A stretch of DNA of 64,000 nt from an uncultured Flavobacteriaceae bacterium (GTDB lineage: Bacteria; Bacteroidota; Bacteroidia; Flavobacteriales; Flavobacteriaceae): the NCBI GenBank assembly GCA_947500575.1, contig CANMSI010000005.1, positions 180,616 to 244,615 of the forward strand, given 5' to 3'. Position 1 is the stretch's first letter; every line of letters begins with the position of its first letter. Shown one piece after another: positions 34,615 to 43,790 of this stretch. The notes under the pieces were generated by a model. It searched no databases, was not told where the DNA came from, and saw nothing but the letters and a program-made list of their open reading frames with translations. The position numbers and the translations under genes are program-made.

Positions 34615-35670
34615 ATGGCAACAAAATCACTCAAAGCAAGAGACAATGAGCTTGCAATAACAAATAAACAGTTAGAAATCTTAAATGGAGGTATTTTTGC
34701 AGAGGGCGAATTGCCTTTTTTCAAAGATAAGATTGCAGCTATAGGGCATTTTCCATTAAGGCCTAAAAAACTCGAGATTTTACAAATTAATGTGGGTTAT
34801 ATGTGCAATCAGGTATGCGAGCATTGCCATGTTGATGCTGGACCAGATCGGAAAGAAATAATGACCACAGAAACCATGGAACAGTGTTTAGAGGTTATCC
34901 GAAACACTGGAGCCCACACTTTGGATCTCACTGGGGGTGCGCCAGAAATGAACCCCAATTTTAGATGGTTTGTAGAGGAAGCCTCTAAAGCAGGAATCAA
35001 AGACTTTATTGTTCGTTCTAACCTAACCATTATTAGAGCTAATAAAAAATACCATGATTTACCTGAATTCTTTAAAAAGCATAATGTGCATGTGATTTCT
35101 TCCATGCCTCATTATACTCGCGGAAAAACGGATAAGCAACGAGGGGATGGTGTTTTCGATAAATCAATAAAAGCTCTACAAGAATTAAATGCGGTAGGAT
35201 ATGGAATGCCAGGCAATAGCTTGCGATTAGATTTGGTATATAACCCTTCTGGCGCTTACCTCCCGGGAGATCAAATGGCCTTAGAAAGTGATTTTAAAAA
35301 GGCGTTGAAAGAAGATTTTGATATTGAATTTCACAATCTATTTGCGATCACCAATTTACCTATCGCTCGTTTCTTAGATTATCTAATCGCTTCTGAAAAC
35401 TATGAAGATTATATGTATGCTTTGGTAGAGGCTTATAATCCAAGTGCGGTTGCCAATGTTATGTGTACTAATACCATCTCTATAAGTTGGGATGGATGGC
35501 TATATGATTGTGATTTTAATCAAATGCTCGATTTAAAAGTTGCTAGTAAGGTAAAGCATATTAAGGACTATAATGAAGATCTCTTAAATGATAGAAACAT
35601 TATTATTTCTCAACATTGCTATGGTTGTACGGCAGGCGCAGGGAGTAGTTGCCAGGGAACAGTTGCTTAA
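34615..35670 (+). CDS. arsS: Arsenosugar biosynthesis radical SAM protein ArsS
   Basis: 351 residues. The radical SAM cluster motif is CNQVCEHC (Cys64, Cys68, Cys71) with HVDAGPDR following, then LDLTGGAPEMNP for SAM binding and MPHYTRGKTDKQRGDGVFDK. The C-terminal DUF3641 part has CTNTISISWDGWLYDCDFNQ and the Cys-rich tail HCYGCTAGAGSSCQG, which probably ligates an additional cluster. ArsS transfers the 5'-deoxyadenosyl group to dimethylarsenic to start oxo-arsenosugar synthesis. The methyltransferase ArsM is not in the window. Confidence 0.93.
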   Translation: MATKSLKARDNELAITNKQLEILNGGIFAEGELPFFKDKIAAIGHFPLRPKKLEILQINVGYMCNQVCEHCHVDAGPDRKEIMTTETMEQCLEVIRNTGAHTLDLTGGAPEMNPNFRWFVEEASKAGIKDFIVRSNLTIIRANKKYHDLPEFFKKHNVHVISSMPHYTRGKTDKQRGDGVFDKSIKALQELNAVGYGMPGNSLRLDLVYNPSGAYLPGDQMALESDFKKALKEDFDIEFHNLFAITNLPIARFLDYLIASENYEDYMYALVEAYNPSAVANVMCTNTISISWDGWLYDCDFNQMLDLKVASKVKHIKDYNEDLLNDRNIIISQHCYGCTAGAGSSCQGTVA

Positions 35671-35723
35671 TATCATTTATTTACCTTTTCAGCGAACTAT
35701 CTAGATCGACTATGTGTTCTTTT

Positions 35724-35749
35724 TACCGACTAGATGGTTGGTAGTTTTG
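35724..35749 (+). promoter_or_regulatory. Putative tetR operator abutting a -7 box
   Basis: TACCGACTAGATGGTTGGTA (35724-35743) is an imperfect palindrome with TACC-x-AC outer arms (7 of 10 positions paired). Its last two bases are the first two of an exact -7 box, TAGTTTTG (35742-35749). Binding here would block RNA polymerase. It lies 150 bases before tetR, so autoregulation is likely. Confidence 0.55.
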
Positions 35750-35892
35750 AGAAAAAGGGAACATAAATTGGTTGTATTGTGCTTTATACCGAGTTTTTTC
35801 GCTGTACAACCTCCATTTTTAAACATTCTTCAATTTTGAAAGTTCTTTGTATTGGACCCAGTGGTCTGTTTCCCCCATAAAACCCAAATCTT

Positions 35893-36516
35893 ATGGAAAA
35901 GAGTTTAAAACGCATGGCTACCATGCAACGAATGCAAGTTACTGGCCTAGAATTGTTCTACAAGAACGGATATTATAATACCAGTGTAGACGATATTTTA
36001 AAAGAACTTTCCTTGTCTAAAGGAGCTTTCTACTACCATTTTGAATCCAAAGAAGACTTCTTCATTCAAATTATACAGAACCTCGTAGTTCGAAAAGTAT
36101 ACAGCATGCTTATTGAACCAATTGAGGGTCATGAAAATACACTAGACCTTATTACAAATTGTTTTGAAAACGCCTTAGAAACAGCTGTACATAATGAATT
36201 AGATTACGGCTTTGTCCTCAGTAATTTTATTAATGAATTCAACGGGAAGAATCCGGAAATAATGAAATACTTAAACGACATTCTTAAAATTTGGGAAGTC
36301 AACTTAGTATCTGCTGTTCAAAAGGGAAAATTTAATGGATACATTGACCGTCATGTAGATAGTGAGGGGGTAGCTCTATATTTAATAAGTTCCTTTATTG
36401 GAATCCGAACCCTTATGGTAGAGACCGCTCCTAGTGCCCGAAAATATAGATTTATGACGCAACTTAGACAGTATTTTAAGGCGCTAGAAAATAAAGAACA
36501 TATTTCCCACAACTAG
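35893..36516 (+). CDS. TetR/AcrR-family transcriptional regulator
   Basis: 207 residues. The N-terminal helix-turn-helix (about 14-57) includes GLELFYKNGYYNTSVDDI and LSLSKGAFYYHFESKEDFF, the strongest TetR signature. The variable C-terminal helical domain binds an unknown ligand. Located 222 bases after arsS on the same strand, with operator-like elements upstream of itself and of the arsenosugar genes. Its TAG stop shares the palindromic CTAG with the stop of the convergent GT9 gene. Control of arsenosugar synthesis is inferred from the sites. Confidence 0.9.
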   Translation: MEKSLKRMATMQRMQVTGLELFYKNGYYNTSVDDILKELSLSKGAFYYHFESKEDFFIQIIQNLVVRKVYSMLIEPIEGHENTLDLITNCFENALETAVHNELDYGFVLSNFINEFNGKNPEIMKYLNDILKIWEVNLVSAVQKGKFNGYIDRHVDSEGVALYLISSFIGIRTLMVETAPSARKYRFMTQLRQYFKALENKEHISHN

Positions 36517-37586
36517 GATCCAGAAACCTCATTTATTTTTTGCATTATCTGTTCAGGGGAAATAGTGCTCATTGCATTCTCGTACCCTTTAGGACATTTA
36601 TTTCCATAAATGGAGGTTGGAATAAGCGGGTATTCTTTTCGATCCGATAATAATCTATTTTTAACAGACTGCCCAAAAGGTGCGAAACCTGCGTAGGGGT
36701 GGGTAATACCCCATAGTGTAATGGTTGGTATTCCAAACATTGCGGCTAAATGGGCATTACCACTGTCCATTGCCAGCATCATATCTAATTGTGAAATAAG
36801 GGCTAGTTCTTCACTAAAACTAACTTTTCCTGCCATATTCATGCAGAACTCAAATTCTTGTGCCCATAATTCCAATTGTTCTTTCTCTTTTGAACCTCCC
36901 CCGAAACATAGTATTTTATACTTTTTACTGGTATTTAGTTCTGCGATTACTTGTTTCATCAATGCCAATGGATACATTTTGCCCTCAAAAGCGGCAAATG
37001 GTGCAATCCCGATCCATTTTTTGGTATCGGCCTCCACAAGTTGCTGAGTTACTGGAGATATAGACCGCTGTGGTAAGGCAATTACATTAGATACATCTAC
37101 CGAAAAGCCCAAAGCATTTAAAACATCCGCATATCGTTGGTGGGTTGTCTTTAAAGGTTGTATATCCCTGCCTTTCGCTGTTATGAGGGCTTTCTTTGCG
37201 CTCCTCCCTTTATTGATCTGAACAAATGGAATTTTTGTAAGGGAAAAATAGACTTTTAAAATATTACTGCGAAGTACGTTATGCAAGTCGGCCACACCTT
37301 CTATGCCTAAGGTTTTTAATTCTTTATAGAGCTTCCAAAGCCCCTTAATTCCCTTATGCCTTCCTTTTACATCTGCTTCAAAAACAACAACGTTTGGAAA
37401 TTGGCTAAACATTGGTTGAAAAAATGCACGCGTAAGAACAGTTATTTTTAGATTGGGATATTGTTGAGATAAGGCTGAAATTACAGGAATTATCATCGCT
37501 ACATCTCCCATAGCAGATAAACGAATTAGAAGAAGGTGATTGATATTTTCTTCTGCAATAGGTTTCGAGTGCTTACTGATTGCCAC
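36513..37586 (-). CDS. Glycosyltransferase family 9 (heptosyltransferase-like)
   Basis: 357 residues, GT-B fold. N-terminal LLLIRLSAMGDVAMIIPVIS is the typical GT9 opening; ADLHNVLRSN and the C-terminal nucleotide-sugar site MLAMDSGNAHLAAMFGIPTI / LWGITHPYAGF match LPS heptosyltransferases. In Bacteroidota such enzymes add a core sugar to lipid A or core oligosaccharide; heptose is not assured. Start overlaps the DUF4254 gene by 14 bases. Confidence 0.88.
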   Translation of the reverse strand: MAISKHSKPIAEENINHLLLIRLSAMGDVAMIIPVISALSQQYPNLKITVLTRAFFQPMFSQFPNVVVFEADVKGRHKGIKGLWKLYKELKTLGIEGVADLHNVLRSNILKVYFSLTKIPFVQINKGRSAKKALITAKGRDIQPLKTTHQRYADVLNALGFSVDVSNVIALPQRSISPVTQQLVEADTKKWIGIAPFAAFEGKMYPLALMKQVIAELNTSKKYKILCFGGGSKEKEQLELWAQEFEFCMNMAGKVSFSEELALISQLDMMLAMDSGNAHLAAMFGIPTITLWGITHPYAGFAPFGQSVKNRLLSDRKEYPLIPTSIYGNKCPKGYENAMSTISPEQIMQKINEVSGS

Positions 37587-38175
37587 GAAGAATAGGGTTT
37601 AATTCTTCATCATTGTACATTTTCATTTGTTTATAGACTTTCATATACTTATTCCCTGCTTCTATATCCGCCACCAACTGATCTATGGCAATGGAAAGAT
37701 CTTGTTTTTGATCTAGTAGTACCTGAAGTTTTGCAAAACATGCCTCCTTGTGGTCTGAAGAAGCATCCTTTCTATTTACTTCTTCTTGCATGTGGTATAC
37801 CTTCAGTGCTAAAATAGATAGTCTATCAATTGCCCAAGCAGGACTTTCTGTATTAATGGTGGCTCCTTCTTTAATTTGAACCGATTGGTATTTATTTAAA
37901 AAATAACTGTCAATAAATTCCACTAAATCAGTTCTATTTTGGTTACTCTTGTCTATTTTTCGTTTCAAATCTAGGGCGGCCACGGGGTCAATCTCCGGAT
38001 CTCTAATAATATCTTCATAATGCCATTGCACTGTGTCTATCCAATTCTTTTTATATAACAAATGTGCTATATCATCTTTAGGATATTTATTGGTAAAGGG
38101 TTGATTTACATCGTCCTTTACATGATAGGTATGGATGCTTTCATCAAAAATACGGTAGGCAAATTCACTAAACAT
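37573..38175 (-). CDS. DUF4254 protein
   Basis: 200 residues, predicted mostly helical and soluble, charged. The stretches HLLYKKNWIDTVQWHYEDIIRDP and ALDLKRKIDKSNQNRTDLVE match DUF4254, a family found in Bacteroidota next to LPS glycosyltransferases, as here. No catalytic motif is known. Overlapping and probably co-translated with the GT9 gene, so a role in LPS core synthesis is a reasonable guess. Confidence 0.82.
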   Translation of the reverse strand: MFSEFAYRIFDESIHTYHVKDDVNQPFTNKYPKDDIAHLLYKKNWIDTVQWHYEDIIRDPEIDPVAALDLKRKIDKSNQNRTDLVEFIDSYFLNKYQSVQIKEGATINTESPAWAIDRLSILALKVYHMQEEVNRKDASSDHKEACFAKLQVLLDQKQDLSIAIDQLVADIEAGNKYMKVYKQMKMYNDEELNPILRGNQ

Positions 38176-38193
38176 TGTTGCAATAATTTAATA

Positions 38194-38201
38194 CAAAGAT
38201 A
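38194..38201 (-). promoter_or_regulatory. -7 box of the DUF4254-GT9 operon
   Basis: Complement reads TATCTTTG, exact TAnnTTTG, 18 bases before the ATG. No clear -33 element. Confidence 0.4.
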
Positions 38202-38211
38202 CCCATTCTTT

Positions 38212-39147
38212 TTAAGTCAGCCTTCCCACGGTCAATACGATAAAAGGAATAAGAACCGCAGCTATCAAAACAATTTCTTTCACATTGGGTCTTTTAATTA
38301 CCTCTACATAATTGGTAGCGAAAATGACCGCAGGAAAAAAGGTGATTAGCACGGGAAAATGGGTTGTAGAAGACTTTAATAGGGTTACTACAAGCCCTAA
38401 GATAAAAGAAATGGCAATAAATCGCATGGTAATAATTCTACCGATACCTGATTTCCCCAAACGTACAAACCCTAGAATTCCTGCCACAGAAACTAATAAG
38501 GCATACAAACCGAGCTTAACACTATTCTTCCAGTCCAAAAAGTAATTCTCGGTATAGTCATAGGAGAAAACAAAATGATTTTCAAAAAAGATTAAGTTAT
38601 CTGCTAAAATAAGTAAGGAAGTGGCAATCATAAAAGCCGTAAAAACACCTACTATAGGCACCATCCAGCTGCGGATGTTCTTGGGTTCATAGAAGTAAAT
38701 AGATACAAAAACTAGGATCAGGTACAACAACGCCCAATCATAGAAAAAACTTGCAGCAGTAATCCACAAAGTAGCATCAAATATCTTCAGTTTTATATTT
38801 TTTAAAGATTTAATGCTTAGCAACCTTCTGATAGAGAGTAGGAGAAAAAAGTTGCACAAAATAGCATTGCTATCCATTAATACTTCCGGAAAAACAACAA
38901 TTAAAAGGGTGTAAAATAGAATAGCAAAGGAATTTGTACCGGTAACCTTATTTCTTTTTACAATGAAATTGACTACAAAAATACTGAACATAAGAAGGGC
39001 TAAAATACCTATGTGTAAGAGCAATTCTTTTGGCTGATATACGCTGTTGAATACTAAAAAATGGATGCTCCAGTAGAAAATAAAGAGAAATCCTAGAAGA
39101 ATGATATAATTTATAGGTTTTGTTTTTTCAAAAATGCTTGAAATCAT
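38212..39147 (-). CDS. DUF6427 membrane protein
   Basis: 311 residues with about 9-10 membrane segments. The N-terminus MISSIFEKTKPINYIILLGF matches the multi-span family annotated DUF6427 in Flavobacteriia. No catalytic motif recognised. Divergent from the DUF6341 gene across 39 bases, an arrangement common in the family. Function unknown. Confidence 0.75.
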   Translation of the reverse strand: MISSIFEKTKPINYIILLGFLFIFYWSIHFLVFNSVYQPKELLLHIGILALLMFSIFVVNFIVKRNKVTGTNSFAILFYTLLIVVFPEVLMDSNAILCNFFLLLSIRRLLSIKSLKNIKLKIFDATLWITAASFFYDWALLYLILVFVSIYFYEPKNIRSWMVPIVGVFTAFMIATSLLILADNLIFFENHFVFSYDYTENYFLDWKNSVKLGLYALLVSVAGILGFVRLGKSGIGRIITMRFIAISFILGLVVTLLKSSTTHFPVLITFFPAVIFATNYVEVIKRPNVKEIVLIAAVLIPFIVLTVGRLT

Positions 39148-39167
39148 CCTAGGTTTTTATATTTTTG
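39137..39167 (+). promoter_or_regulatory. Promoter of the DUF6341 gene
   Basis: CTTG (39137-39140, one mismatch to TTTG) and TATTTTTG (39160-39167, exact -7 box), 19 bases apart; the box ends 19 bases before the ATG. Confidence 0.5.
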
Positions 39168-39186
39168 TACCGTAAATATAGCCAAG

Positions 39187-39414
39187 ATGAAATCAATTTT
39201 TAAAGCGATAGAAGATTTATTTGTAAACGTCCTTTTTGCTCCTTTCGATATGTTAAGAGAAGCTGCCTATGAAAGTTGGGCATTTTCTAACATCGTTAAC
39301 TGGCTATTATTTGCAATTGGTGCTGTTGCATTTATCTATTGGATGCTACAACTTAAAAAGTACAATGACAACGGAGAAGAAGACAAAAGTGTTACTTCTC
39401 ATTCCTATTTGTAA
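39187..39414 (+). CDS. DUF6341 small membrane protein
   Basis: 75 residues. An amphipathic N-terminal half (FKAIEDLFVNVLFAPFDMLR) is followed by one membrane span (about 38-55) and an acidic tail KKYNDNGEEDKS. Matches the short DUF6341 family of Flavobacteriia. Conserved pairing with the DUF6427 gene suggests a shared membrane function, not known. Convergent with purD, 30 bases away. Confidence 0.78.
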   Translation: MKSIFKAIEDLFVNVLFAPFDMLREAAYESWAFSNIVNWLLFAIGAVAFIYWMLQLKKYNDNGEEDKSVTSHSYL

Positions 39415-39444
39415 TCTTTTTGTGATTGCGCTTTCTTTAAAAAG

Positions 39445-40716
39445 CTATAAATCAAATCCTAGATCTTTTCTGTAGTACATTCCATCAAAATGTAATTGCT
39501 CTATATTTTTGTAGGATTGTTCGAGCGCATCTTTGAAATTTGACCCAAAAGCCGTAACCGCTAACACTCTACCTCCATTCGTAAGAATTTTTTCATTTTC
39601 GGGTTTGGTACCTGCATGAAACACCACGGCATCTTTAATCGTATTCAAACCTGAAATTTCTTTGCCTTTTTCATAGGCTTCAGGATAGCCTCCAGATACT
39701 GCCATAACGGTGGTTGCTGTTCTAGGATCTATCTTCAATTCAACCGTATCCAGTGATTGATTTGCTATTGCCTTAAAAACGGAAACCAAATCGTTTTGAA
39801 TACGAGGAATAACGACTTCGGTTTCTGGATCTCCTAGCCGCACGTTATACTCTATTACGAATGGGTCCTCGTTTACCTTAATAAGTCCAATAAAAATAAA
39901 ACCTTTATAAGGTAAATTGTCTTTTTGAAGTCCTTCCACTGTGGGTTTCACAATACGGTCGTGAATCTTAGTCATAAAGACCTCATCTGCAAACGGTACG
40001 GGTGAAATTGCTCCCATACCACCGGTATTTAAGCCAGTATCGCCTTCTCCAATGCGTTTGTAATCCTTTGCTGTAGGCAGTAGCTTGTAATTTTCGCCAT
40101 CCGTTAATACAAAACAGCTTAATTCAATGCCTTTTAGGAACTCTTCTATCACCACTGTGGCACTGGCAGTTCCAAACTTTGCAGCTACCAACATTTGCTG
40201 TAGTTCTTTTTTGGCTTCTTCAATATCATTGAGAATTAGCACCCCTTTTCCTGCTGCCAAGCCATCCGCTTTTAAGACATATGGTGGGGTTAAACCTTCC
40301 AAAAAAGCATAGCCTTCTTCCAAGTTCTCTGCGGTAAAACTTTGATAAGCAGCCGTAGGTATTTGATGCCGAATCATGAATTTTTTAGCAAACTCTTTAC
40401 TTCCTTCTAATTCGGCAGCTGCCTTCTGAGGTCCAATAACGGGTATATTCTTAAGCGCTGCATCCTTCAAGAAAAAATCGTGAATTCCATTCACTAAAGG
40501 ATCTTCCGGACCCACGATCACCATGCTAATAGCATGGGCAATTACTGCTTGTTTGATGGCTTCAAAATCATTTACACCAATTGGTATATTTGTGGCGATC
40601 GATGCTGTACCTGCATTACCAGGGGCAGCGTAAAGAGCGTCTATTTCTGAACTCTGCGCAAGTTTCCAAGCTAATGTATGTTCTCTTCCGCCTGCTCCAA
40701 GAATAAGAATCTTCAT
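39445..40716 (-). CDS. purD: Phosphoribosylamine-glycine ligase
   Basis: 423 residues, usual length. Ligates glycine to phosphoribosylamine with ATP in purine synthesis. N-terminal ILGAGGREHTLAWKLA, ATP-grasp regions YVLKADGLAAGKGVLI and VVIEEFLKGIELSCFVL, and the metal site YNVRLGDPETEVVIPRI. Single-gene unit with a -7 box 15 bases upstream. Confidence 0.97.
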   Translation of the reverse strand: MKILILGAGGREHTLAWKLAQSSEIDALYAAPGNAGTASIATNIPIGVNDFEAIKQAVIAHAISMVIVGPEDPLVNGIHDFFLKDAALKNIPVIGPQKAAAELEGSKEFAKKFMIRHQIPTAAYQSFTAENLEEGYAFLEGLTPPYVLKADGLAAGKGVLILNDIEEAKKELQQMLVAAKFGTASATVVIEEFLKGIELSCFVLTDGENYKLLPTAKDYKRIGEGDTGLNTGGMGAISPVPFADEVFMTKIHDRIVKPTVEGLQKDNLPYKGFIFIGLIKVNEDPFVIEYNVRLGDPETEVVIPRIQNDLVSVFKAIANQSLDTVELKIDPRTATTVMAVSGGYPEAYEKGKEISGLNTIKDAVVFHAGTKPENEKILTNGGRVLAVTAFGSNFKDALEQSYKNIEQLHFDGMYYRKDLGFDL

Positions 40717-40731
40717 ATCTCAAAATTTGCT

Positions 40732-40739
40732 CAAAAATA
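40732..40739 (-). promoter_or_regulatory. -7 box of purD
   Basis: Complement reads TATTTTTG, exact TAnnTTTG, 15 bases before the ATG. The upstream TTTG is only 12 bases away, shorter than usual. Confidence 0.4.
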
Positions 40740-40790
40740 CATTTTGAAATACAAATAGCGCAATATATCTGTGGGAATAAATCTTTAAAA

Positions 40791-41777
40791 TTACTTTTTG
40801 TTCCTCTTAGAAAAATCGCGATGCTCTGTTTTTTCTAACTCTGCCTTGGATAAGGTTTTAAAATAGGCAAAAGTTGCTCGCATCCCTTCTTCGCGGCCTA
40901 CTTTCGGTTCCCATCCCAAGATTTCCTTAGCCTTAGCAATATCTGGTTTGCGCTGCATAGGGTCGTCTTTTGGCAATGGTTTATAAATCACCTTTTGGTC
41001 GGTCCCTGTAAGTTTAATGATTTCTTCTGCAAAATCCTTGATGGTAATTTCGTGCGGATTTCCAATGTTGACCGGCAAGGTATAATCACTCATTAGTAAA
41101 CGGTAAATTCCCTCCACTTGGTCGTCTACATAGCAAAAAGACCTTGTTTGTGATCCATCGCCGAAGATTGTTAAATCTTCTCCTCTTAATGCTTGTCCCA
41201 TAAATGCAGGGATAACTCTACCATCGTTTAAACGCATTCTAGGACCATAGGTGTTGAATATACGCACTATACGGGTTTCTATGCCATGAAAACGATGGTA
41301 CGCCATTGTTATAGACTCCTGAAAGCGCTTGGCTTCATCATAAACTCCTCTAGGGCCTATGGTATTAACATTCCCATAGTATTCCTCTGTTTGTGGATGT
41401 ACCAAGGGGTCTCCATATACTTCTGAAGTAGAAGCAATCAAAATACGTGCATTTTTCTCTTTGGCTAAACCTAAAAGGTTATGAGTGCCCATAGCACCCA
41501 CCTTTAGCGTTTGAATAGGAATCTTTAAATAATCTATGGGACTAGCAGGAGAAGCAAAATGCAAAATATAGTCCAGATCTCCAGGAACATGCACAAACTT
41601 TGTAACATCATGATGATAGTATTCAAAATGCTCTAGTTGAAACAGGTGTTCTATATTTTTAAGATCTCCTGTAATTAAATTATCCATGGCAATCACATGG
41701 TATCCTTCTTTTATAAAGCGATCACATAAATGTGATCCTAAAAATCCGGCGGCTCCGGTAATGAGTATTTTTTTCAT
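40791..41777 (-). CDS. UDP-glucuronate decarboxylase (UDP-xylose synthase type)
   Basis: 328 residues, short-chain dehydrogenase fold. NAD-binding [14 protein letters not shown], catalytic Ser/Tyr/Lys in STSEVYGDP and [28 protein letters not shown] and [16 protein letters not shown] are characteristic of UXS-type enzymes. Converts UDP-glucuronate to UDP-xylose; ArnA-like 4-keto products are the alternative. Lies at the edge of the polysaccharide locus, on its own promoter. Confidence 0.88.
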   Translation of the reverse strand: MKKILITGAAGFLGSHLCDRFIKEGYHVIAMDNLITGDLKNIEHLFQLEHFEYYHHDVTKFVHVPGDLDYILHFASPASPIDYLKIPIQTLKVGAMGTHNLLGLAKEKNARILIASTSEVYGDPLVHPQTEEYYGNVNTIGPRGVYDEAKRFQESITMAYHRFHGIETRIVRIFNTYGPRMRLNDGRVIPAFMGQALRGEDLTIFGDGSQTRSFCYVDDQVEGIYRLLMSDYTLPVNIGNPHEITIKDFAEEIIKLTGTDQKVIYKPLPKDDPMQRKPDIAKAKEILGWEPKVGREEGMRATFAYFKTLSKAELEKTEHRDFSKRNKK

Positions 41778-41815
41778 ACGCTATTGCATATTCCTATTTC
41801 GTGGTTTAAGCACGG

Positions 41816-41847
41816 CAAAAGTAGTTGTAAGGGGTGGGCAATTCAAA
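41816..41847 (-). promoter_or_regulatory. Promoter of the UDP-glucuronate decarboxylase gene
   Basis: On the minus strand TTTG (complement of 41844-41847) and TACTTTTG (complement of 41816-41823) are 20 bases apart, both exact matches. The box ends 38 bases before the ATG. The best promoter match I checked in the window. Confidence 0.7.
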
Positions 41848-41886
41848 TCTTTTGGGCTAACGTCCAATTTATGGGTTGAAATTAGG

Positions 41887-43071
41887 CTATAGTTTTTTAA
41901 GTTTTTCTTTTTTGTCTTTCTTTTTAGAATTCACAATTTGGTTTGTATTGTCTTCAACCTTTGCTTTTAATTTACTCACCTTCTTTTTAAGAATAATTTT
42001 CTGCTTAAGCGTGCTAAAATTATAGTTGTATTTAAAAAAAATATATCCTAATAAAACAACCACCGTTACCAACATAATTACCATACCCAAATTCTTTGCT
42101 TTGCTCCCCAAAACAATAAAGAGAACAATAAACATTAAGTTGAAGAGCCCAATGATATAACTGGCTTGTTTATGACTTAAACCCCAATAATCTATAAGGA
42201 CATGATGAACATGATTGCGGTCCGGTGAAAAAGGTCCTTTTTTATTAGCAATTCGAATTGCAAATACTCTGGCGGTATCAAATAGCGGTACTATTAAAAT
42301 ACTGATGGCTATAAGGGGTGCGTTCTCCAATAAAAAAGGGAGCTCCGTGTAGTCTGCTGGTTTCAAAGCCAAAAACTTCAAAGTCAGAATGCTAATTATA
42401 AACCCAACAATTAACGATCCAGTATCACCCATAAAAATCTTCTTATGAGAAGAAAAATTAAAACCAAGAAACGCCATCAAAATGGCATTTACTGTAATAC
42501 TAATGAGCGCAAAAAACCATTCATTGGTTGTATAAAAAATTGTAGTATAGATAATCATTATAACAATCCCTACAACGGAAGCCAAACCATCTATACCATC
42601 TATTAAATTATAGGAATTAATTACCGTTAGCATAATAAAAGCTGCTATTACCAAGTACAAATAATGGGGGATCTCATACACATTTAAAAAGCCATTTAGA
42701 GAATCTATTGTAAAACTATCATTGGCTAAAATAAAAGCAATCGCACAAATTTGGCCCAATAATTTAGATCCTGGTGAGAGGACTACCAAATCGTCCTTCA
42801 ATCCCAGAATAAAAAGAATGGTGAGTCCAGGAATTATATACATTCCCTCGTCAAAAACAGCCCGATCCTTGATAAAGAAAATTGCAAAAATCAATGTAAA
42901 GAAAAATGCAATTCCACCTAAGGTAGGTGTTTTAGCAGAATGCGAACTTCTTTGATTAGGGTTGTCCATTAACCTCTTATACTCAACAACCCCAATTATT
43001 TTAGGTATGGTTAAATAGGTTAACAAAAATGCTCCTATAAATAGTGCAACTGCCGTTTCTAAAAAATACAA
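41887..43071 (-). CDS. WecA/MraY-type undecaprenyl-phosphate sugar-1-phosphate transferase
   Basis: 394 residues with about 11 membrane helices. The Asp-rich catalytic loops are visible: FILGLKDDLVVLSPG, NSYNLIDGIDGLAS, FMGDTGSLIVGF and the basic RNHVHHVL loop. It loads the first sugar-phosphate onto the lipid carrier to start glycan assembly. A Lys-rich coiled tail follows the membrane part (SKLKAKVEDNTNQIVNSKKK). It is the last gene of the leftward operon O-antigen ligase-GT4-WecG-WecA, 17 bases after the WecG gene. HIVHH-type loop favours WecA/TagO over MraY. Confidence 0.9.
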   Translation of the reverse strand: MYFLETAVALFIGAFLLTYLTIPKIIGVVEYKRLMDNPNQRSSHSAKTPTLGGIAFFFTLIFAIFFIKDRAVFDEGMYIIPGLTILFILGLKDDLVVLSPGSKLLGQICAIAFILANDSFTIDSLNGFLNVYEIPHYLYLVIAAFIMLTVINSYNLIDGIDGLASVVGIVIMIIYTTIFYTTNEWFFALISITVNAILMAFLGFNFSSHKKIFMGDTGSLIVGFIISILTLKFLALKPADYTELPFLLENAPLIAISILIVPLFDTARVFAIRIANKKGPFSPDRNHVHHVLIDYWGLSHKQASYIIGLFNLMFIVLFIVLGSKAKNLGMVIMLVTVVVLLGYIFFKYNYNFSTLKQKIILKKKVSKLKAKVEDNTNQIVNSKKKDKKEKLKKL

Positions 43072-43088
43072 AGCAATGAATTGATGAA

Positions 43089-43790
43089 TTAGAGTTTATC
43101 AAAGATAATTTTAAAAAAGAACTTTACTAAATTTAACTGTCTTGTTATTCTTGTTGGCTCTTTCAATAAACGATAAAACCACTCCAATCCAAACTTAATG
43201 AAGAACTTAGGGGCTCGTTTCTTTGTGCCTGAAAACACATCAAAACTACCTCCTAAACCCATATAAAGTGCAGGATACGCCTCTAGAAATTGTGCCATTA
43301 AAAACTCTTGCCTTGGACTCCCCATGGCCACAAAAACAATATCTGGTTTTTTCTTCTTAAATGTCTTCTTTAAAACTTCCGAGTCTCCCTGCTCCAAATA
43401 TCCATTTCTAAAACCTTTAATCTTAAGTTCAGGAAACTGAGTCTGTAACTTTTTTATAGTTTGGGTGATAACAAATTCGGTTCCTCCAATAAAATAAAAC
43501 GACTTCTCTTCTTTAAACCTCTCAATAATATCTAGCCAAAACTCTGCGCCAGGTATTTTGATTGAATTTATTCCTTTCCTTTTTAATGCCCAAACCGCCC
43601 CAATGCCATCAGGATAGCCATAGTTATCATTAATTAAGGAATCCAATGCAAGATCATTTTTATTTAATTTCTCAGCATTCAAGGCTATTAAGATTCCCTT
43701 TTTTTGGTCCACAAAATTCAATAATTGTTGCTTGCTTTCAAAGGCAAAGACTCTTTTCTTATTAATAAATTTACTTACTCTTTCTTCCAT
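43089..43790 (-). CDS. WecG/TagA/CpsF-family glycosyltransferase (GT26)
   Basis: 233 residues. Family markers: LDSLINDNYGYPDGIGAVWAL with the catalytic Asp region, FYFIGGTEFV, and VFVAMGSPRQEFLMAQF. GLGGSFDVFSGTKKRAPKFF is the most diagnostic block. Adds the second sugar to the WecA lipid product. Start overlaps the GT4 stop by one base (TAATG), so the genes are coupled. The WecG-WecA pair suggests a defined two-step initiation. Confidence 0.92.
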   Translation of the reverse strand: MEERVSKFINKKRVFAFESKQQLLNFVDQKKGILIALNAEKLNKNDLALDSLINDNYGYPDGIGAVWALKRKGINSIKIPGAEFWLDIIERFKEEKSFYFIGGTEFVITQTIKKLQTQFPELKIKGFRNGYLEQGDSEVLKKTFKKKKPDIVFVAMGSPRQEFLMAQFLEAYPALYMGLGGSFDVFSGTKKRAPKFFIKFGLEWFYRLLKEPTRITRQLNLVKFFFKIIFDKL

